64,000 nt of DNA from an uncultured Rikenellaceae bacterium (GTDB lineage Bacteria; Bacteroidota; Bacteroidia; Bacteroidales; Rikenellaceae), in contig CALUZO010000018.1 in assembly GCA_944325305.1 (NCBI GenBank), forward strand, positions 39,718 through 103,717. Direction: 5' to 3'. A program made the translations under genes and the position numbers. Under the pieces are notes generated by a model, which was not told where the DNA came from, did not search any database, and saw nothing but the letters and a program-made list of their open reading frames with translations. How positions within the stretch are numbered: position 1 is the stretch's first letter; each line of letters begins with the position of its first letter. This document shows positions 46,089 to 55,658 of this stretch, one piece after another.

Positions 46089-48287
46089 TTAGTATTTAAA
46101 CTCCGGTTCGAAAGAATCCGGAATATCGTTTTTAGTTCTGTCTATGATTGTGAGTTCATCCATGATATTAGATGCTCCTGCATATTTGTCGATAATATAA
46201 AGTATATACTTTATATCTACATTTATTGTACGGTTCACCGAATCTGCATACTGAAGATCACCCGTAAGACCTTCCCAGTTATTATCGAAAACCAACCCTA
46301 TAATATCACCTTTTGAGTTGAGAACCGGACTACCTGAATTGCCTCCAGTTATATCTGTACTGGTCAGGAAGTTAACATTCATGATACTGTCAGACGTAAA
46401 ATCAGCATATGCCTTATTATCATACAGTTCGACAAATTTATCCGGCAACTCTATACCATTATCCTTCTGATATTTCATCATGTCTTCGATGGTGGTGTTA
46501 TAGTTAAAGCTACTTTGGTCCGGTACGGAATAACCTTCCACGGCACCGTATGTCAACCTCATATTTCGTGAAGCATTCGGATATTTCAATATCTTGGCAT
46601 CTCTTAATGCACGTGTATAATTACCCAACGCAGTCTGATACAATCTCATGGTCATACCATTGTCCCGTGCATTTACAGCCGTAGGTTGTAAATCTCTGTA
46701 ACCTTGCTGTACCGAGGACAGCAACTTCAAAGCAGGATCATTTTCCCAGCGGTCAGGGTGGCTCAATTCCCATTGTTCCATAAAAGTTTCCGGTGAGTTG
46801 AAACTGGTACGGTCATAAAGGTAATCCACATAGGCTTCGATATCACCCTTGTAATCTATATTAAGTTCTTTGACAAATTCCTGAGGAAGAAATTCCTGAG
46901 GAACCTTTTCAACGACCATTTTAATAGCAGCATAAGCCAGCTCACGGTCAATATCAGCATCATAATCCTTATAGATCATCTGAACCAGTTCCATTGCCCT
47001 TTCTCTTGTTCTCGATGTTATCTCTCCGGTTCCACGCAGTCTGTTGGCGTTTTGCGTCACCTTAAGAAGATCCATTCCGTTTATGAAGGTCTGATATACA
47101 TATTCACAAGCAACAGCCGTATTCAAATGCATGGTGTCATAATCATATACATTCTGAAGTGTATTTTCATAACCTTTGCTCCTCAAAGGATTTTTAGCAA
47201 CCCATTCTTCAAATTCCTTGTCACGTTTCTCAGCAGATTCATTTACGCCGTATTTATCGAGACCTTCAAGCATTCCCTTGTATTTCTTATAAGCATTGGA
47301 CATTTCCGTATATTTAGGTCCATACTTAAACGAAAGTTCCATACTCCCACTCATACCCTTCTCAAGTATCGGAATAAGTTCACCCATTACATCAACCAAA
47401 GGCTTCACCCTTGTATTCACAAAAAATTCAACTTCACTATCAGGCATATACCTTTGGGTAGCGGCAGGGAAACCGAGCACCATTGCGAAATCACCCTCCT
47501 TGTAACCTTCACTCGAAATATTCAAGAACGACTTTGTTTCATACGGTACATTATCTTCCGAATAAGCAGCAGGCGATCCGTCTGGAGCACTATAGACGCG
47601 AAACAAAGCAAAATCAGCTGTATAACGCGGCCAATGCCAGTTGACAGCCTCTCCACCGAACTTGCCTATACTTTCAGGCGGAAGACCGACAAGACGCACA
47701 TCAGGATATGTCTCTGTTATCGTCAGAAGATATAATTCACCATCGAAATAGTTTGTCAGCGAGTGTTTATACCTGTTGCCAGGATAATGATTCTGATAGT
47801 ATGCCAGAAGATTATTCTTATTGCTTTCTATGATATACTCGCGATCCTCCTTATTGAGTCCCGTGTCGGTACCCTTCAATATTTCGTCAGTGACATCAGA
47901 CATAACCCTCACGAATGTTACCGAAAGCCCTGGTACAGAAATCTCTTCATCCATCGACATAGCCCATGATCCATTCATAACAATATCGTTATCGACAGTG
48001 CTCATATTATGAACGTAATTATAAGCGCAATGCTGATTTGTCAGAACAAGTCCGTTGGGTGATATGACAGCTCCGCTACAACCGCTGCCAAACTGCACTA
48101 TGGCATTGCCGAGAGCCTTGCCGTTCTTCTGAATACCATTAATGTTACGAGGCTGAAGAACAAGTCCCTTCTCTTTCATCGCCGCCATATTTTGGTCTAT
48201 AAGCGGAAGAAGCCACATGCCTTCATCAGCATAAGAGCTTTGAGTAAGGCACAATAAGGAAACCAATGAGAGTAGTAATCTTTTCAT
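46089..48287 (-). CDS. S46-family dipeptidyl-peptidase (DPP7/DPP11 type)
   Basis: 732 aa. Signal peptide (LLSLVSLLCLTQSSYADE). Chymotrypsin-like serine peptidase split by an alpha-helical domain: catalytic His86 in LTNQHCAY, catalytic Ser651 in GGNSGSPVLN. P. gingivalis DPP7 has Gly and DPP11 has Arg 18 residues after the Ser (residue 673 there); here that residue is Asn669 (LVFDNNWE). Periplasmic release of dipeptides supports asaccharolytic growth. Specificity is therefore uncertain. Confidence 0.93.
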   Translation of the reverse strand: MKRLLLSLVSLLCLTQSSYADEGMWLLPLIDQNMAAMKEKGLVLQPRNINGIQKNGKALGNAIVQFGSGCSGAVISPNGLVLTNQHCAYNYVHNMSTVDNDIVMNGSWAMSMDEEISVPGLSVTFVRVMSDVTDEILKGTDTGLNKEDREYIIESNKNNLLAYYQNHYPGNRYKHSLTNYFDGELYLLTITETYPDVRLVGLPPESIGKFGGEAVNWHWPRYTADFALFRVYSAPDGSPAAYSEDNVPYETKSFLNISSEGYKEGDFAMVLGFPAATQRYMPDSEVEFFVNTRVKPLVDVMGELIPILEKGMSGSMELSFKYGPKYTEMSNAYKKYKGMLEGLDKYGVNESAEKRDKEFEEWVAKNPLRSKGYENTLQNVYDYDTMHLNTAVACEYVYQTFINGMDLLKVTQNANRLRGTGEITSRTRERAMELVQMIYKDYDADIDRELAYAAIKMVVEKVPQEFLPQEFVKELNIDYKGDIEAYVDYLYDRTSFNSPETFMEQWELSHPDRWENDPALKLLSSVQQGYRDLQPTAVNARDNGMTMRLYQTALGNYTRALRDAKILKYPNASRNMRLTYGAVEGYSVPDQSSFNYNTTIEDMMKYQKDNGIELPDKFVELYDNKAYADFTSDSIMNVNFLTSTDITGGNSGSPVLNSKGDIIGLVFDNNWEGLTGDLQYADSVNRTINVDIKYILYIIDKYAGASNIMDELTIIDRTKNDIPDSFEPEFKY

Positions 48288-48327
48288 AACGGCAAATTTT
48301 AGGTTATATGGTAGTATTGATCTTAAA

Positions 48328-49305
48328 CTATTTTGATAACTCGAGCATTTTACGTATAGAGCCTTCGGCCAGGCTCCTTATGTTTTCCGGTATCTCTATC
48401 TCGTTGCTTTCATCTCTGAGGCAGTTGTATATCTTTTCCAAAGATACCATCTTCATATATTCGCAATCGTTGCATCCGCAGGTGGAATCTATCGGAGGAG
48501 CCGGTATGAATATCTTGTCGGGGTTAGCCTTACGCATCTCATAGAGTATGCCCGACTCGGTCACTATGATATACTCCCGTGAATCGTCCGTAAGAGTAAA
48601 TTTCAAAAGTGCGGCAGTACTGCCAACAAAATCAGATATCAGAAGTACGGGAGCCTTGCATTCAGGATGTGATAGAACTTTTGCACCAGGATGCTGTTTT
48701 TTGAGTTCGAGTATTTTCTCTACGGAAAACTTCTCATGCACGTGGCATGCACCGTTCCACAATACCATATTTTCGCGCCCTGTGACACGTTTTATGTAGT
48801 CGCCGAGGTTCCTGTCAGGGGCGAATACGATTCCCTTCTCAGCGGGCACGGATTGCACGATTTTGAGGGCATTGGTAGAGGTACAACATATATCGGTAAG
48901 AGCCTTAACCTCAACGGTCGTATTGACATAAGAGATTACCAGATGGTCTGGATATTTAGCCTTGAATTCGGCAAATTCCTTTGCCGGGCACGATTCCGCC
49001 AACGAACAACCGGCATTCGGATCCGGAAGAAGCACTTTTTTATCCGGTGAAAGCACCTTTGCAGTCTCTCCCATGAAGTGCACGCCAGCGAAGACTATTA
49101 TATCGGCATCGGTGCAGGCGGCCTGTTCCGACAGCGCAAGTGAATCTCCAACGAAATCGGCTACCTGCTGTACCTCGGGCAGCGTATAGTAATGGGCGAG
49201 AACGACCGCATTCTTCTCTTTTTTCAGTCGTTTTATCTCCGCCGCGTAATCCATTTCCGCAATCTCCCGAGACTTACTCCCGCATGAACATTTGTTATTT
49301 ATCAT
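48328..49305 (-). CDS. nadA: Quinolinate synthase A
   Basis: 325 aa. Condenses iminoaspartate with DHAP for NAD synthesis, with a [4Fe-4S] cluster. Motifs: VLAHYYTLPEVQQVADFVGDSL, PNAGCSLAESC, CCTSTNA and STCGCNDCEYM, which include the likely cluster cysteines. nadB and nadC are not in the window. The gene runs away from the AT-rich origin candidate immediately upstream. Confidence 0.97.
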   Translation of the reverse strand: MINNKCSCGSKSREIAEMDYAAEIKRLKKEKNAVVLAHYYTLPEVQQVADFVGDSLALSEQAACTDADIIVFAGVHFMGETAKVLSPDKKVLLPDPNAGCSLAESCPAKEFAEFKAKYPDHLVISYVNTTVEVKALTDICCTSTNALKIVQSVPAEKGIVFAPDRNLGDYIKRVTGRENMVLWNGACHVHEKFSVEKILELKKQHPGAKVLSHPECKAPVLLISDFVGSTAALLKFTLTDDSREYIIVTESGILYEMRKANPDKIFIPAPPIDSTCGCNDCEYMKMVSLEKIYNCLRDESNEIEIPENIRSLAEGSIRKMLELSK

Positions 49306-49912
49306 TTTTTGTTTTTTATTTTTCTTAAAGGTTTAAATGTAAAAACAACAATAATAAAGAGCGTTGATAGTGTTGGTAAAATACGTCATAATTTTCAGAC
49401 CCGTTTTTACAAAAACATATTCACATTGAAAATTATCCCTACACCCTCTTTTCAACTTTGAATATATGTGTTATTAACAAATGTTGATTTGTGTTATCAA
49501 CATTTAAACATCTGTTTTTTTATCAACATGAACTATTTTGTTCTGGTTGATTTGTTTTCAATATTGATGAGTATTTTTTTATTGGATATTTCATCTGATT
49601 GTTTATATGAATATGTGTCGCAGGAAAACAAATTATTATCCGTAAAAAGAGTTATTGTTTTTCAACAGTCTTTTACTATGTTTTCCACATAAGGTCGACA
49701 CAATAGCCAAATAATTGTAAGCTAATACGTTATTCAACATGCAGCCGTGTTATGCAATATAGTGAATTTTAATCAATAATGATAACCCCGCATTTATTTA
49801 TCTTTTATGATATGATTGATTATCAATATTCTCGAAAGAGATGCGGAGTTGAAGGAATACATATTTGATGTATCGGCCATGGAAATACCTTGATATATCC
49901 GAATATGTAGCC
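49306..49912. other. Candidate chromosomal replication origin (oriC)
   Basis: A 607-base gene-free, visibly AT-rich stretch between nadA and mrp. DnaA-box-like 9-mers: TTATTAACA 49471, TTATCAACA 49494 and 49520, TTTTCAACA 49659, TTTTCCACA 49681, plus a reverse near-match TGTTGATTT at 49482. The first three lie within 58 bases. Supporting context: two parS sites 5 kb away, mnmG nearby, and an apparent change of + strand G/C balance. A short AT-rich ORF here looks spurious. dnaA is not in the window, as is common in Bacteroidetes. Confidence 0.7.
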
Positions 49913-50971
49913 CTATGAAATATTATTAACAATTATTCTGGCGATATGTTCGTAATACCTAGCTGCTTCTGCTGAGGTAGTTACTGCCGGTTTTCCTGAA
50001 TCACTGCCTTCCATTGCAGACATTATCAACGGTATTTCTCCGAGCAACCGGACTCCTGTCTGCTCGGCAAGTCGTGCGGCTCCACCCTTACCGAATATGT
50101 AATATTTTTTGTTAGGCAATTCTTCCGGAGTGAACCACGCCATATTTTCAATTATTCCGAGTACTGGAACATTTATATGATCTGCCCGGAACATTGATAT
50201 GCCTCGTACGACATCGGCCAATGCTATTTCCTGCGGGGTGCTTACGATGACTGCGCCGTTGACTTTCATTTCTGCCAGCAGTGTCAGATGGACATCTCCT
50301 GTTCCTGGGGGCATGTCTATTACGAGTACGTCGAGTGTTTCCCAGTCGGTCTGGTGTATGAGTTGTTTTAGAGCTCCGGTGGCCATTGGTCCCCGCCAGA
50401 CGAGTGCGTCGTCTGGTTTTATGAAAAAGCCTATCGACATTGCCTTTACTCCGTATGCTTCGGCGGGGATCATATATGTTTGTCTTTCACGTTCTTCGGC
50501 TTCTGGCAGATATCCTTCGAGTCCGAGCATTTTCGGAAGGGAAGGTCCGTAGACATCTGCGTCGAGTATTCCCGTTTTGTAACCCATTGAAGCAAATGTT
50601 ACCGCGAGATTTACGGCGACTGTCGATTTGCCCACTCCTCCTTTTGCAGAAGATACGGCCACGATTTTTTTCACTTTTGTCAGACCTGATTTCATCTCTG
50701 GTTTGGGGTTGGCATTTGTGTTTTTAGCGACGCCTTCTTTTACTGTCACCGATATTTTGTCCTTCATTTCCGGGAATGCGGAACCGAGTTGTTCTATTAT
50801 CTGTCGTTTGATGGAATTCATGAAGGGATCGCGATTTTTCGGAAAGGCGAGCGTAATGCTTATGTTTTCCGTTGAAGGCGATACGTTGTCTACAATTCCC
50901 GAACTGATGAGTCCTTTTTCGGTTGCAGGGTGTACGATACCCTCCAGTATTGCTATTATTTTTTCTTTCAT
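49913..50971 (-). CDS. Mrp/ApbC-type P-loop ATPase, Fe-S cluster carrier
   Basis: 352 aa from ATG 50971 (MKEKIIAILEGIVHPATEKG). An in-frame start 18 codons upstream is rejected because the -7 element lies at 50994-51001, inside that extension. N-terminal MIP18/DUF59 domain (about 1-85), then a ParA-like ATPase with SSAKGGVGKSTVAVNLA (deviant Walker A), GILDADVYGPS, and VIDMPPGTGDVHLT. Mrp proteins carry Fe-S clusters to apoenzymes. The CxxC of the C-terminal region is not present here (NMAWFTPEELPNK), which may affect cluster binding. Confidence 0.93.
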   Translation of the reverse strand: MKEKIIAILEGIVHPATEKGLISSGIVDNVSPSTENISITLAFPKNRDPFMNSIKRQIIEQLGSAFPEMKDKISVTVKEGVAKNTNANPKPEMKSGLTKVKKIVAVSSAKGGVGKSTVAVNLAVTFASMGYKTGILDADVYGPSLPKMLGLEGYLPEAEERERQTYMIPAEAYGVKAMSIGFFIKPDDALVWRGPMATGALKQLIHQTDWETLDVLVIDMPPGTGDVHLTLLAEMKVNGAVIVSTPQEIALADVVRGISMFRADHINVPVLGIIENMAWFTPEELPNKKYYIFGKGGAARLAEQTGVRLLGEIPLIMSAMEGSDSGKPAVTTSAEAARYYEHIARIIVNNIS

Positions 50972-50993
50972 TATTCTTTGTTTTATGCATATA

Positions 50994-51001
50994 CAAAGAT
51001 A
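50994..51001 (-). promoter_or_regulatory. -7 element for mrp
   Basis: The + strand CAAAGATA is TATCTTTG on the minus strand. Implies a short leader and supports the start at 50971. Confidence 0.5.
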
Positions 51002-51138
51002 TGCCATAATTCGTAAAAATGGCATTGAGGCTGACTGAATGTCATTTTTAGTAGAAAAGTCGGTTGTTTGACTGTTGAACGATATTATTGGACATTCTTC
51101 TGAAAAACTGTAAACAACTTCCAGTTTTGCTTTCAGCT

Positions 51139-51172
51139 TTTGTTACATTTACAAAATGTATAACTAAATTTG
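51139..51172 (+). promoter_or_regulatory. Promoter candidate for sppA
   Basis: TTTG at 51139-51142, 22-base spacer, TAAATTTG at 51165-51172. Leader of about 90 bases before the gene. Confidence 0.45.
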
Positions 51173-51267
51173 GGTAAGATACAGGAGCCAATGTGTGTTC
51201 GACCCAAATTTGTATGATCTTTGGAGATCAGATCTACGTTTGTTTGACAGTAAAAATGTTTATATAG

Positions 51268-53319
51268 ATGAATTTCATTAAAACTTTTTTAGCAGCGCTT
51301 CTTGCATTTGTTGTGGGGAATATCGTTATATTGATGTTTTCATTAATCATGCTTGTCGTGTTTGCTTCTGTGATCGGAAGCGGATCTTCTGCCTCTGTCG
51401 TTCCCAAAATGAAGGGCAGTTCGGTGCTTGTGATAAATCTTAAAGATGGAATAACGGACGCTCCGATCACTTCTCCGTTTGTTACGGACGGACTCGGGAG
51501 TGTGCACATAAATAACTCTATGACTATCCTTCAGGCTGTGTCGGCTGTGGAGAGCGCCGCAACCGATAGCCGTATTAAAGGCATATATATCAATGTAGGG
51601 TATATGGGCTCCATATCCCTGGCCAACATGGAGGAATTGAGGAATGCCCTCGAAGTGTTCCGTTATTCGGGTAAATTCATAATCAGCTATGCAGACAACT
51701 ATTCGCAATCGGGCTACTACCTGTCGTCGGTTGCCGACCGCATATACTTAAATCCGGAAGGAGCGATAGACTGGCGCGGCATTGCATCAGATGTAATATT
51801 CTATAAGGGTCTTTTGGACAAGCTCGACATTCATGCCGAGATAATACGCCACGGCTCATTCAAAGCGGCAGTCGAACCGTTCATGCTCGATCGTATGAGT
51901 CCGGAGAATCGCGAACAGATGAATATGATGCTGAACTCTATATGGGATGTGATTCTCTCTGACATTTCGGAGTCACGCGGTATAGACAAACAGGTCCTGT
52001 CGGCTTATGCAAGCGACCTGACGATCAATTCACCGGAAATAGCTTATGACAGCGGCATGATCGACGGCATACTTTACGAAGATCAGGTGATCGATATGTT
52101 GGGAAGACTGGCTGAAGGATATGAAACGATCGGAAGCGCTGAAATAACTGACGATGTTGCTTCGGAAGAGGAATGGGTCGACGGAAATGATATTGATGAT
52201 GCCACGGAAGAAAACCAAGATGGAGAATACGGCATTGCGGCATACGAAACAGAGGATACGGTCGGTTACGGTAAGTTAGTAGATGCAGAACATGCCGATT
52301 CTGAAGTGCTTGCCGGAGATGATGTCTTGACGGATTCTTCTGACTATTCGGTGAATACTACTGATTTCGAAGTGGCGGGTTCTATCTCTCCGCAGCCAGC
52401 TATGATCTCTTTGTCGGATTATGCAAAAAGCATTAGGATCAGTCGTACGGGACAAGGATCAAAACATAAGATAGCGATCGTTTATGCCGACGGCGAGATA
52501 ATAGCTGGCGACAGCCGTAACGGCATGATTGGCGGCAACACTATTGCCAGCAAACTCAAATCGGCCCGTGATGACGAAAATGTGAAGGCGGTAGTTCTCA
52601 GGGTGAATTCTCCGGGCGGAAGCATGACCGGTTCTGAACTTATATGGCGCGAGGTTGAATTGACACGTCAGAAGAAGCCGGTTATAGTCTCGATGGGCGA
52701 TATGGCGGCTTCCGGTGGCTATTATATATCATGTCCGGCCGACATGATATTATCCGACCGTGTGACGTTGACGGGTTCGATAGGCGTTTTCAGCCTTATG
52801 TTCGATGTAGGCGATGCACTGCAAAAGAATCTCGGCATCACGGTAGACGTAGTAAAGACCAATCCTTCGGCTGATTTGGGTTCCGGATTCCGGAGAATCA
52901 GCGGTTTCGAGCGTCAGTTCTTACAGAAACAGGTAAATGAAGCGTATTCGACTTTTGTATCCCATGTTGCCGATGGTCGCAATATGACGGTAGATGATGT
53001 CGATGCTATTGGCAGCGGTCGTGTTTGGTCTGGTGTAGATGCAGAGCGGATAGGACTGGTGGATGGCTTTGGCGGTATAGTAGACGCTGTCGAGCTTGCT
53101 GCTCAAAGGGGAGGAGCCGAAGCGGATTATACAGTTTGGGAAGTCATCAAGACTCCGGATAACATATCTACTATTGTGAGATTGCTTCTTGGGACCGAGC
53201 AGATAAAGTTGAATCCGTTATTGGGAAAATCGTTCAGGTATTACAATACGGTTATGAATATGCTGGATGCAAAAAACGGTGTCCAGGCACGTATGCCTTA
53301 TGATATAGAGCTTATGTAA
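51268..53319 (+). CDS. sppA: Signal peptide peptidase SppA, 67K type, with acidic insertion
   Basis: 683 aa; family members are usually about 590. Single N-terminal membrane anchor (FLAALLAFVVGNIVILMFSL). Two S49 domains: Lys199 (GSFKAAVEPF) as general base in the first, Ser482 (GDMAASGGYY) as nucleophile in the second. Residues about 292-372 are an inserted, strongly acidic low-complexity stretch (EEEWVDGNDIDDATEENQDG) between the domains. It degrades cleaved signal peptides in the membrane. Starts on its own promoter and ends at a 26-bp-stem hairpin. Confidence 0.94.
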   Translation: MNFIKTFLAALLAFVVGNIVILMFSLIMLVVFASVIGSGSSASVVPKMKGSSVLVINLKDGITDAPITSPFVTDGLGSVHINNSMTILQAVSAVESAATDSRIKGIYINVGYMGSISLANMEELRNALEVFRYSGKFIISYADNYSQSGYYLSSVADRIYLNPEGAIDWRGIASDVIFYKGLLDKLDIHAEIIRHGSFKAAVEPFMLDRMSPENREQMNMMLNSIWDVILSDISESRGIDKQVLSAYASDLTINSPEIAYDSGMIDGILYEDQVIDMLGRLAEGYETIGSAEITDDVASEEEWVDGNDIDDATEENQDGEYGIAAYETEDTVGYGKLVDAEHADSEVLAGDDVLTDSSDYSVNTTDFEVAGSISPQPAMISLSDYAKSIRISRTGQGSKHKIAIVYADGEIIAGDSRNGMIGGNTIASKLKSARDDENVKAVVLRVNSPGGSMTGSELIWREVELTRQKKPVIVSMGDMAASGGYYISCPADMILSDRVTLTGSIGVFSLMFDVGDALQKNLGITVDVVKTNPSADLGSGFRRISGFERQFLQKQVNEAYSTFVSHVADGRNMTVDDVDAIGSGRVWSGVDAERIGLVDGFGGIVDAVELAAQRGGAEADYTVWEVIKTPDNISTIVRLLLGTEQIKLNPLLGKSFRYYNTVMNMLDAKNGVQARMPYDIELM

Positions 53320-53343
53320 GGCATACGCATGTATTTGTCTTGC

Positions 53344-53400
53344 CGTCAATTTAACAGATAAAGAGGACTTTCTGAGTCCTCTTTATCTGTTAAATTGACG
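53344..53400. terminator. Hairpin with 26-bp perfect stem after sppA
   Basis: 53344-53369 is perfectly complementary to 53375-53400, loop TTCTG. Probably a terminator for sppA; it may also serve as a double-stranded RNA processing site (inference). Confidence 0.8.
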
Positions 53401-53628
53401 TACATTCGAATATTGGAATTATCGGGTTCGCCCGCATATGGTTACCGTTGCTTCCGTTTGCCGTTTCATGGCTGAGTGGCCGATGCTGTGTCGTGCAGAA
53501 TGTGGCAGATCTGTTTTCGGATCATACCGGAAATTTTTAAAGCCAGTCTCCGTCGTTTGGGTATTTTGACATATTTGTTGTATGTCGTGGTTTTCTGAAC
53601 TCTCTCGATTTGTTTCCGGAGTTTGTAT

Positions 53629-53672
53629 TCAGTGTTATGGCGCTGCTATAATTGTCAGCGCCATAACACTGA
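53629..53672. repeat. 17-bp inverted repeat downstream of recJ
   Basis: TCAGTGTTATGGCGCTG (53629-53645) pairs with 53656-53672 over a ten-base loop. Lacks a T run on either side. It may end recJ transcription; the rest of the 53401-53753 gap has no recognisable gene. Confidence 0.6.
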
Positions 53673-53753
53673 AGATTATTGCCGACGCACAAGATGGTGT
53701 CTGGCTGTTAATCTTTATCGAAAGGCGGGCGTATTTGCGACTTCTTGTCTTCT

Positions 53754-55511
53754 TTACCCTGGAATCTTGATATCCTTTATGCGTAGCTGTGGCGTAACGG
53801 TTCCCCTGTAATGGTTTTCGACAATCGTATAACAAACGTCTATCGGCTTTCCGCTGCGTATATACTCGTAGTGCGATGGTTGCTGGAAAGCTATAGCAGG
53901 GATTGTCGTATTTGGCTTTTCTTTTTGTGTGAGATCCATGCGCAGGTGTTCCCGGGTTGCCCCCACCAGTTTGGCGTCTCCGCGGTTGCTTACCCCCTGT
54001 GTCATGAAGACCGGCGCCGTGTTTCCAGGTCCGAAAGGCTGGAAGGCACACAGGTCGCGACGGAATTTCGGCGTGATGTCGCTGAATAGCAAGGCTGCGT
54101 CGATTTCCACCTGTGGTATGAGCATTTGTGGATCTATGTTTTCTTCCACGTATGCGTTGAATCGTTTTGTGAATTCTTCCACGTTTTCGGGTTTCATGGT
54201 CATACCGGCTGCGTACATATGTCCGCCGAAGTTCTCGAGCAGGTCGGCACATGATTCCACGGCCTGATACAGGTCGAATCCCGGCACACTGCGTGCAGAG
54301 CCGGTAACGAAACCGTTGCTCATGGTCAGCACCACCGTCGGTTTGTAATATGTCTCGATGAGCCTGGATGCCACGATCCCCACGATACCTTTCATCCATT
54401 TCGGATTATACACGACGGTACTTTTGAGTTTCTTGAATTCAGGCCGGCTTTCGACATATTTGTGAGCTTCGATTGTAACCGAACGGTCGATCGTTTTTCT
54501 GTCGGAATTGTAGAGGTCTATCATGTTGCCGAACTCCTCTGCTGCCGATTCGTCGCGTTCTACCATAAGGTTTACAGCCCAATGGCCTCCCGAGGGTACA
54601 GCTGCTTCTTCCCTGTCAACGGCCATGCGTCCCGCAGCGTTGATTCTCGGGCCGATCTTGAATACGATGTCGTCTATCGTTATTTCGTGATCCTCCAGGC
54701 CGCATATCCTGACTATGGATTGAATCCCCTTGTTCGGTTTCTCGTTGAGGCGTTTCAACCCGTAGTAGGCCAAGATACGGTTTTCGCCGGTAAGAGGCAC
54801 GATGTCGGATGCGATGCTCACAGCCGTGAGGTCGAGCAGACGTTCTATGTCCTTGAACGGAATGCCGTGCGCCTGAGAGTATGCCTGCACCAGTTTGAAG
54901 CCGACGCCGCAACCCGACAACTCCTTGAATGGATAGTTGCAATCGGGGCGTTTGGCATCCAGCACCGCTACTGCCTTGGGTATTTCATCACCTGGCAGAT
55001 GGTGGTCGCAGATTATGAAATCAATTCCTTTTTCTTTCGCATAGAGTACTTTTTCTGTTGCCTTTATTCCGCAGTCGAGAGTGATGACAAGCGTCACTCC
55101 ATTCCTGTGCGCGAAGTCTATACCCTTGATCGAAACACCGTATCCTTCGGTGTAACGGTCTGGGATATAGAAAAGCAACTCTTTATGGCCCAACTGGCGC
55201 AGAAAACTATAAACGAGTGCGACCGCAGTCGTCCCGTCCACGTCGTAGTCGCCGTAGACCATAATTTTTTCCCTTTTGTCGAGGGCGCGGGAGATGCGTT
55301 CTACGGCTTTCTCCATATCCTTCATCAGGAACGGATCGTGAAGATCGTCGAGAGAGGGATTGAAGAATCGTTCGGCCTCCGCTTTTGTCTCTATGCCACG
55401 CTGTACTAAGAGGTTCGCAAGGACCGGGTGGATACCAAGCGAAGCGGCGAGTGTACTCACCACCTGCGGGTCGCCCTGCTCCTTGAGCACCCATTGTTTT
55501 GCTATTGGCAT
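53754..55511 (-). CDS. recJ: Single-stranded-DNA-specific exonuclease RecJ
   Basis: 585 aa. DHH-family phosphoesterase: VYGDYDVDGTTAVALVYSFL (about residue 82) and ICDHHLPGDEI (the DHH motif, about residue 167), then DHHA1 with VGIVASRLIETYYKPTVVL and SGRS-type SARSVPGFDL near 370. 5'-3' degradation of ssDNA in recombination and mismatch repair. Possibly transcribed with lipB, which ends 147 bases upstream. Confidence 0.96.
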   Translation of the reverse strand: MPIAKQWVLKEQGDPQVVSTLAASLGIHPVLANLLVQRGIETKAEAERFFNPSLDDLHDPFLMKDMEKAVERISRALDKREKIMVYGDYDVDGTTAVALVYSFLRQLGHKELLFYIPDRYTEGYGVSIKGIDFAHRNGVTLVITLDCGIKATEKVLYAKEKGIDFIICDHHLPGDEIPKAVAVLDAKRPDCNYPFKELSGCGVGFKLVQAYSQAHGIPFKDIERLLDLTAVSIASDIVPLTGENRILAYYGLKRLNEKPNKGIQSIVRICGLEDHEITIDDIVFKIGPRINAAGRMAVDREEAAVPSGGHWAVNLMVERDESAAEEFGNMIDLYNSDRKTIDRSVTIEAHKYVESRPEFKKLKSTVVYNPKWMKGIVGIVASRLIETYYKPTVVLTMSNGFVTGSARSVPGFDLYQAVESCADLLENFGGHMYAAGMTMKPENVEEFTKRFNAYVEENIDPQMLIPQVEIDAALLFSDITPKFRRDLCAFQPFGPGNTAPVFMTQGVSNRGDAKLVGATREHLRMDLTQKEKPNTTIPAIAFQQPSHYEYIRSGKPIDVCYTIVENHYRGTVTPQLRIKDIKIPG

Positions 55512-55658
55512 AACATTTCAATTTATATATATTATTAATTATTATCATAACATGTTGTTTTTTGTTAGGGTTGACTCCCTGTGTTTGTCTCCCGTGTGTC
55601 TGTCCTGCCCGTTTTTTGGGGATTGAATAGCACCCGGGATTTGATTTTCTGGTCCGGA

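Noticed and set aside
49468..49692. 74-codon ORF inside the oriC candidate
   Set aside because: Its sequence is made of the AT-rich DnaA-box region; no ribosome-binding site or homology seen.
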